25,799 bases of DNA from contig JASGFG010000059.1 of assembly GCA_047605605.1 (NCBI GenBank), positions 1-25,799 of the forward strand, in the 5' to 3' direction. How positions within the stretch are numbered: position 1 is the stretch's first letter; every line of letters starts with the position of its first letter. Both the position numbers and the translations under genes were made by a program. The notes beneath the pieces were generated by a model. That model had not been told where the DNA came from and did not search any database. It saw only the letters and a list, made by a program, of their open reading frames with translations. Positions 22,734-25,799 of this stretch are shown here, in pieces. The DNA is from JAATGA01 sp047605605. GTDB taxonomy: Bacteria > Pseudomonadota > Alphaproteobacteria > Rhodobacterales > Rhodobacteraceae.

Positions 22734-23240
22734 TCAGCCGGGCATAGGTCGGTCGTCCAGCCGCAGGGTCAGGAAGGCCAGGTCCAGCCAGCGGCCGAAC
22801 TTTTGCCCGACCTGTTCCATCACCAGCGGCTCGGAAAAGCCCAGGCTGCGATGCAACGCGATCGAGGGCGCATTCCCCGCCTCGATCCCCGCGACCATCA
22901 CATGCAGGCCCTGCGCCCGCGCCCGGTCGATCAGCGCCGTCATCAACGCCCGCGCCAGACCCCGGCCACGGAAGCCCTGCGCAACATAGACGGAATGTTC
23001 CACCGTGCCGCGATAACCGTCAAACGCACGCCACGGGCCATAGGAGGCATAGCCCGCCACGGCCCCGCCCACCTCGGCCACCAGCAGCGGGAAACCTGCC
23101 CCGGTGCGGGCGGCCATCCAGTCGACGCGGTTGGCCGTATCGACCGCGACCTCGTTCCAGATCGCGGTCGTGTTCACCACCGCATCATTGTAGATCGCGG
23201 CGATGGCTTCGGCATCGGACGGGATGGCGTTGCGGATCAT
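22734..23240 (-). CDS. GNAT acetyltransferase, phosphinothricin N-acetyltransferase-like
   Basis: The 168-residue protein resembles the Pat/Bar (phosphinothricin, methionine sulfoximine) acetyltransferase group. IRNAIPSDAEAIAAIYNDAV opens it, VAGYASYGPWRAFDGYRGTVE and HSVYVAQGFRGRGLARALM contain the group's YGPWR and acetyl-CoA loop, and AGNAPSIALHRSLGF with LDLAFLTLRLD close it. Chromosomal relatives acetylate methionine sulfone/sulfoximine or other amino-acid analogues; the natural substrate is often unclear. The ATG at 23240 overlaps the stop of the previous GNAT gene (ATGA). A 49-nt gap separates it from the next GNAT gene. Confidence 0.9.
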   Translation of the reverse strand: MIRNAIPSDAEAIAAIYNDAVVNTTAIWNEVAVDTANRVDWMAARTGAGFPLLVAEVGGAVAGYASYGPWRAFDGYRGTVEHSVYVAQGFRGRGLARALMTALIDRARAQGLHVMVAGIEAGNAPSIALHRSLGFSEPLVMEQVGQKFGRWLDLAFLTLRLDDRPMPG

Positions 23241-23788
23241 TTGTCCAGCTTGCGGATATAGGTCCAGGTCGGCACACGGGAATTGCGCGCGACCGAGAAG
23301 GTCTCGGCATCGCCCAGATACTGGAACCCGGCATTGGTCAGCACGCGCGCCGATCCGGGGTTGTCCTGAAACACCTCGGCAAAGATCGTGCGCAGCCCCT
23401 GCGGCTTGGCCTCGACCAGCGCCTTGACCGCCTCGGAGGCGAAGCCGGTGTTCCAGAAGGCGGGCGCGACCCAATAGCCGATCTCCGACTGCCCTCGGTC
23501 CATCGCCTTGAGCGAGATCACCCCCAGCACCTCGGACAGGCCCTGCGCCGATCCGTCCATGACCCAGACATCTTCGCCATGCGTCCGCGCCATGGCGCGG
23601 GTGACGAAGTTCTCGGCCGCGCCCGGCGGCAGCGGATGGGGGATCGAGCGCGTCGCCTCCGCCACGCGGCGGTCGCCGGCATACAGGGCGAACAGCCCGG
23701 CATCCGAACGGCGCACGGGGCGCAGAACGAAACGCTCGGCCGCGATCACCGGCTGCGGCGCCGTGGTCGCGATCATGTCAACACTCAT
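23237..23788 (-). CDS. GNAT acetyltransferase (RimJ/RimL-like), first gene of chain
   Basis: The 183-residue protein is another RimJ/RimL-type GNAT. RFVLRPVRRSDAGLFALYAG opens the fold, EIGYWVAPAFWNTGFASEAV is the acetyl-CoA loop region (WNTGFA instead of the usual RGxG/A), and FQDNPGSARVLTNAGFQYLG is the C-terminal motif. The substrate is unknown. The ATG at 23788 follows a very strong AAGGAGG; the upstream open frame lacks one. It heads the chain of three GNATs, obgE, proB and proA. Its promoter should lie in 23789-23953 but I cannot pick it out. Confidence 0.9.
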   Translation of the reverse strand: MSVDMIATTAPQPVIAAERFVLRPVRRSDAGLFALYAGDRRVAEATRSIPHPLPPGAAENFVTRAMARTHGEDVWVMDGSAQGLSEVLGVISLKAMDRGQSEIGYWVAPAFWNTGFASEAVKALVEAKPQGLRTIFAEVFQDNPGSARVLTNAGFQYLGDAETFSVARNSRVPTWTYIRKLDK

Positions 23789-23953
23789 GGCTTCCCTCCT
23801 TACGAAGCGCATGGAGCCTTGCGGCCCTGTCTTCCCCACCTTGAAGATGGGGCATTTCTCATCTTCTGCCAGCAGCTTGCGGCAGAAACGTGACTCTTTC
23901 CCGAACCGGCTCCTCCTTCCGGTCCGCCGGGGCTGACGTGCCCGGAAACGGGA

Positions 23954-23983
23954 AGGGGGACCGGCCTTTCAGCCGATCCCCCT
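23954..23983 (-). terminator. Probable terminator of rplU-rpmA
   Basis: On the minus strand AGGGGGA-T-CGGC, loop TGAAAG, GCCG-G-TCCCCCT forms an 11-pair stem with one mismatch. It is followed by TTCCCGTTT, a modest T-rich tail. It lies 27 nt after the rpmA stop (24011) and would separate this operon from the GNAT-obgE chain. Confidence 0.6.
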
Positions 23984-24010
23984 GCTACATCTTGAATGTA
24001 ACGGTCCGGC

Positions 24011-24280
24011 TTACTCGGCTGCCTCCGCGGCGGGGAGAACCGAAATGAAAGTGCGGCCCTTGAGGCCCTTGCGGAAGGTCACGCGGCCTTCGGCGGTCGC
24101 AAAGATCGTGTGGTCACGACCCATGCCGACGCCTTCACCGGGGAACCAGGTGGTGCCGCGCTGACGCACGATGATGTTGCCCGGAATGGCAGCCTGACCG
24201 CCATAGAGCTTCACGCCCAGACGACGACCGGCCGAGTCGCGGCCGTTGCGGGACGAACCGCCTGCTTTTTTATGTGCCAT
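24011..24280 (-). CDS. rpmA: 50S ribosomal protein L27
   Basis: The 89-residue protein is L27, which reaches toward the peptidyl transferase centre of the 50S subunit. The family signature is complete: MAHKKAGGSSRNGRDSAGRR, LGVKLYGGQAAIPGNIIVRQ, RGTTWFPGEGVGMGRDHTIF and FRKGLKGRTFISVLPAA. There is no N-terminal extension of the type cleaved in Firmicutes. AAGGGGAGC precedes the ATG. It follows rplU by 15 nt in the standard rplU-rpmA order and ends before a hairpin terminator. Confidence 0.98.
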   Translation of the reverse strand: MAHKKAGGSSRNGRDSAGRRLGVKLYGGQAAIPGNIIVRQRGTTWFPGEGVGMGRDHTIFATAEGRVTFRKGLKGRTFISVLPAAEAAE

Positions 24281-24295
24281 GGCTCGATGCTCCCC

Positions 24296-24682
24296 TTACT
24301 TGGTTTCGTGGGCGGCGCGGCGGGCGGCGGCGGTGCCAGTGGCAGCCGTAACGCCGGACTTCTCGGCGCCCGCACCCAGGATCTCGGTCACGCGGACCAG
24401 CGTCCACTGTTGACGGTGGCCCTTGGTGCGCTGCGACGAATGTTTCCGGCGACGCTTCACATAGTGAATGGTCTTTTCGCCCTTGATCTGGTCGATCACG
24501 TCGGCCTGAACGGCCGCACCTGCAACCAGCGGCGCGCCGACGACCGGGCTGTCGCCGCCGATCATCAGAACTTCGTTGAACTGGATCTTGTCTCCAGCGA
24601 CGGCAGCCAGTTTTTCCACGCGCAGGACATCGCCCGCACGAACCGTATACTGCTTGCCGCCCGTCTTAACGACCGCGAACAT
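24296..24682 (-). CDS. rplU: 50S ribosomal protein L21
   Basis: The 128-residue protein is L21: MFAVVKTGGKQYTVRAGDVL, then VGAPLVAGAAVQADVIDQIK and the rRNA-binding basic motif KRRRKHSSQRTKGHRQ. L21 proteins are commonly a little over 100 residues; here about 25 Ala/Thr-rich residues (SGVTAATGTAAARRAAHETK) are added, as in several alphaproteobacteria. The ATG at 24682 follows GAAGGAAG. The frame is open for 52 more codons, but that is a non-coding leader. A strong promoter and long leader lie upstream; rpmA follows. Confidence 0.97.
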   Translation of the reverse strand: MFAVVKTGGKQYTVRAGDVLRVEKLAAVAGDKIQFNEVLMIGGDSPVVGAPLVAGAAVQADVIDQIKGEKTIHYVKRRRKHSSQRTKGHRQQWTLVRVTEILGAGAEKSGVTAATGTAAARRAAHETK

Positions 24683-24817
24683 GGGTCTTCCTTCTCTCGC
24701 TCCGCGTCCTGCGGCCCCTTGCGGCGTTCGGGGGGCCTTGCAGCCCCGCCTTCGGACAGCGCGCCCGTTCGGGCGTTGTAAATACCAAACCCCGGACAGA
24801 CTCGCGCCTTTCCGGGA
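24683..24817 (-). promoter_or_regulatory. Predicted structured 5' leader of rplU-rpmA
   Basis: From the predicted start near 24817 to the rplU ATG is about 135 nt, long for this compact genome. It contains CGCCCGTTCGGGCG (24762-24775, 6-bp stem) and GGGGC/GCCCC (24732-24747, 5-bp stem with 6-nt loop). Ribosomal protein leaders often bind their own product; L21-binding leaders are known in other bacteria. A match to a known leader class was not tested. Confidence 0.4.
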
Positions 24818-24823
24818 TGCGCG

Positions 24824-24852
24824 CTTATCCGGGATCACACGACCCGAGTCAA
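24824..24852 (-). promoter_or_regulatory. Sigma-70-type promoter of rplU-rpmA
   Basis: On the minus strand TTGACT (24852-24847) is followed by a 17-nt spacer and GATAAG (24829-24824). This is the best promoter match in the window, correctly placed for a ribosomal protein operon. Confidence 0.75.
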
Positions 24853-25150
24853 CCCGCGCGAGTCATAAAATGAGGTGAGGACATCAAGGCGCCCCCCCTG
24901 CATCGGCGGGAAAGAACTTCGCTAAAAGATGGATCGGCAAGCCATCGGGGTGTCCGGGGAAATGATGCGGGACGCGCGCGCGACGATCGGCGACGGGGCT
25001 ATATCTGCGCGGCCTGCCGGAGATGCGTCCCGCGCGGGCACGACGATCTTCAGCTGAATGCCTTGGCACCCGGCCCCGTCCTGCGAAGCACGCGCGGGAC
25101 GATCTGCAAGACCTCCCGGCCATCGGCAGGCAAAGGCGCAACCCGAAAGC
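24853..25150. other. Non-coding region between clpA and rplU with CG-rich spaced repeats
   Basis: No credible gene, tRNA or T-arm is visible on either strand. Three CG-rich segments ending in ACGATC occur at 24971-24988, 25031-25048 and 25088-25104, about 56-60 nt apart. GCGGGACGC (24967-24975) and GCGTCCCGC (25025-25033) form a 9-bp inverted repeat around the first interval. The role is unknown; GC bias alone may explain part of it. Confidence 0.4.
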
Positions 25151-25179
25151 GAAAGGCCCGCCGATGGGGCGGGCCTTTC
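25151..25179 (-). terminator. Rho-independent terminator after clpA
   Basis: GAAAGGCCCGCC (25151-25162), 5-nt loop, GGCGGGCCTTTC (25168-25179) forms a perfect 12-bp stem 23 nt beyond the clpA stop. On the minus strand the stem ends CCTTTC and is followed by GCTTTCGGG, giving a short T-rich tail. It should insulate clpA from rplU. Confidence 0.85.
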
Positions 25180-25202
25180 AGAAGGTTTCGGTCCGGTGGC
25201 TG

Positions 25203-25799
25203 TCAGTCGGCGGTCAGAAGCGGCGGTTTCTGGCCGGTGATCTGCGCCTTCTGCGGTTCCTGGATCTGAAGGTCGATATTGTCGTCCTTGACGGCGATCC
25301 GCACTACGCCGCCCTTGGTCAGCTTGCCGAACAACAGTTCCTCGGCCAGCGGTTTCTTGATGTGTTCCTGGATCACCCGGCCCAGGGGCCGCGCGCCCAT
25401 CTTGTCGTCATAGCCTTTGTCGCCCAGCCAGACCGCCGCCTCGGGCGTCAGGTCCAGATGCACACCGCGGTCCATCAACTGCGCCTCCAGCTGCATGACG
25501 AATTTCTCGACAACGCGCAGGATGATGTCCTTGCCCAAGGGCGCGAAGGAAATCACCGCATCCAGACGGTTGCGGAACTCCGGTGTGAAGGTCCGCTCGA
25601 TGGCGGCCTGATCCTCGCCCGTGCGGCGTTCGCGGCCGAACCCGATGGCGGACTTCGACATTTCCTGCGCCCCGGCGTTCGAGGTCATGATCAGGATCAC
25701 GTTGCGGAAATCCACCGTCCGGCCGTTGTGGTCGGTCAGCTTGCCGTGGTCCATCACCTGAAGCAGGATGTTGTAGACATCCGGGTGGGCCTTTTCCAT
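25203..25799 (-). CDS. clpA: ATP-dependent Clp protease ATP-binding subunit ClpA, C-terminal part
   Basis: The window holds the last 199 codons or so; the frame is open at the right edge and the N-terminal half lies outside. The sequence begins just after the Walker B of the second AAA+ module (EKAHPDVYNILLQVMDHGKL), followed by NVILIMTSNAGA (sensor 1), the IGF loop in KSAIGFGRE that docks on ClpP, FTPEFRNRLDAVI with the arginine finger, and GARPLGRVIQEHIKKPLAEE (sensor 2, C-terminal domain). The IGF loop separates ClpA from ClpB. ClpA unfolds substrates, including N-degron proteins delivered by ClpS, for ClpP. A Pro/Gln/Lys tail (QEPQKAQITGQKPP) ends the protein. Confidence 0.96.
   Translation of the reverse strand: MEKAHPDVYNILLQVMDHGKLTDHNGRTVDFRNVILIMTSNAGAQEMSKSAIGFGRERRTGEDQAAIERTFTPEFRNRLDAVISFAPLGKDIILRVVEKFVMQLEAQLMDRGVHLDLTPEAAVWLGDKGYDDKMGARPLGRVIQEHIKKPLAEELLFGKLTKGGVVRIAVKDDNIDLQIQEPQKAQITGQKPPLLTAD

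Noticed and set aside
23905..23925. Pyrimidine-rich CTCCTCCTTCC stretch, read as a possible anti-Shine-Dalgarno small RNA
   Set aside because: Only the motif is visible, with no promoter or terminator bounding a transcript; its complement resembles a ribosome site but has no start codon at a proper distance.
24853..25150. Possible tRNA or small RNA gene between clpA and rplU
   Set aside because: No GTTCGA-type T-arm, acceptor pairing or CCA-adjacent structure on either strand; short open frames there lack ribosome sites.

Overview
The window is GC-rich, gene-dense DNA from an alphaproteobacterium, most likely a member of the Rhodobacterales (Rhodobacter/Paracoccus type). I infer this from the heme A synthase, the ChpT phosphotransferase of the CckA-CtrA pathway, the ornithine-lipid pair OlsB-OlsA, the ClpA / rplU-rpmA / acetyltransferases / obgE / proB-proA layout, and C/G-ending codon use. 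No database search was run. All calls come from reading translations and motifs.

Layout. (1) 1-2104: the N-terminal part of a YtcJ-like amidohydrolase on minus, divergent from a bactofilin that ends in a perfect bidirectional terminator. (2) 2117-4062: a luciferase-like flavin oxidoreductase divergent from a small I78 peptidase-inhibitor-like protein, with a long inverted repeat between them, then a periplasmic cytochrome c'/c556. (3) 4176-10254: the accessory part. It holds two large divergent RTX proteins that share the same C-terminal type I secretion module. One carries a CAP (SCP/PR-1) head; the other carries an unassigned propeller-like head. A sulfotransferase-like protein with a degenerate P-loop lies behind the CAP gene. 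No ABC exporter or membrane-fusion protein is present, so the export machinery must be encoded elsewhere. (4) 10259-15952: PaaI-type thioesterase, an unrecognised 152-residue protein, carboxypeptidase M32 coupled to heme A synthase, TrmJ-type RNA methyltransferase, TfoX-N protein and a ThiE-like protein. (5) 16096-18593: ChpT and a DUF3553 protein with start codons 21 bp apart, then olsB-olsA. (6) 18697-25799: a minus-strand housekeeping block read from right to left: clpA (C-terminal part), rplU-rpmA with a clear promoter and a long leader, then three GNAT acetyltransferases, obgE, proB and proA in a tightly packed chain.

The gene chains are tied together by ATGA start/stop overlaps (ctaA-M32, olsB-olsA, GNAT-GNAT, GNAT-obgE) and by a 13-nt obgE-proB overlap. 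The most interesting non-coding signal is a family of three intergenic elements at about 11.34, 15.97 and 18.61 kb. Each has a conserved leader followed by a GC hairpin, all three point the same way, and all three lie between convergent genes. Other signals are two adjacent 10-bp hairpins between proB and proA, and a 520-bp non-coding stretch between clpA and rplU. I saw no tRNA, rRNA, CRISPR array, insertion sequence or prophage gene.
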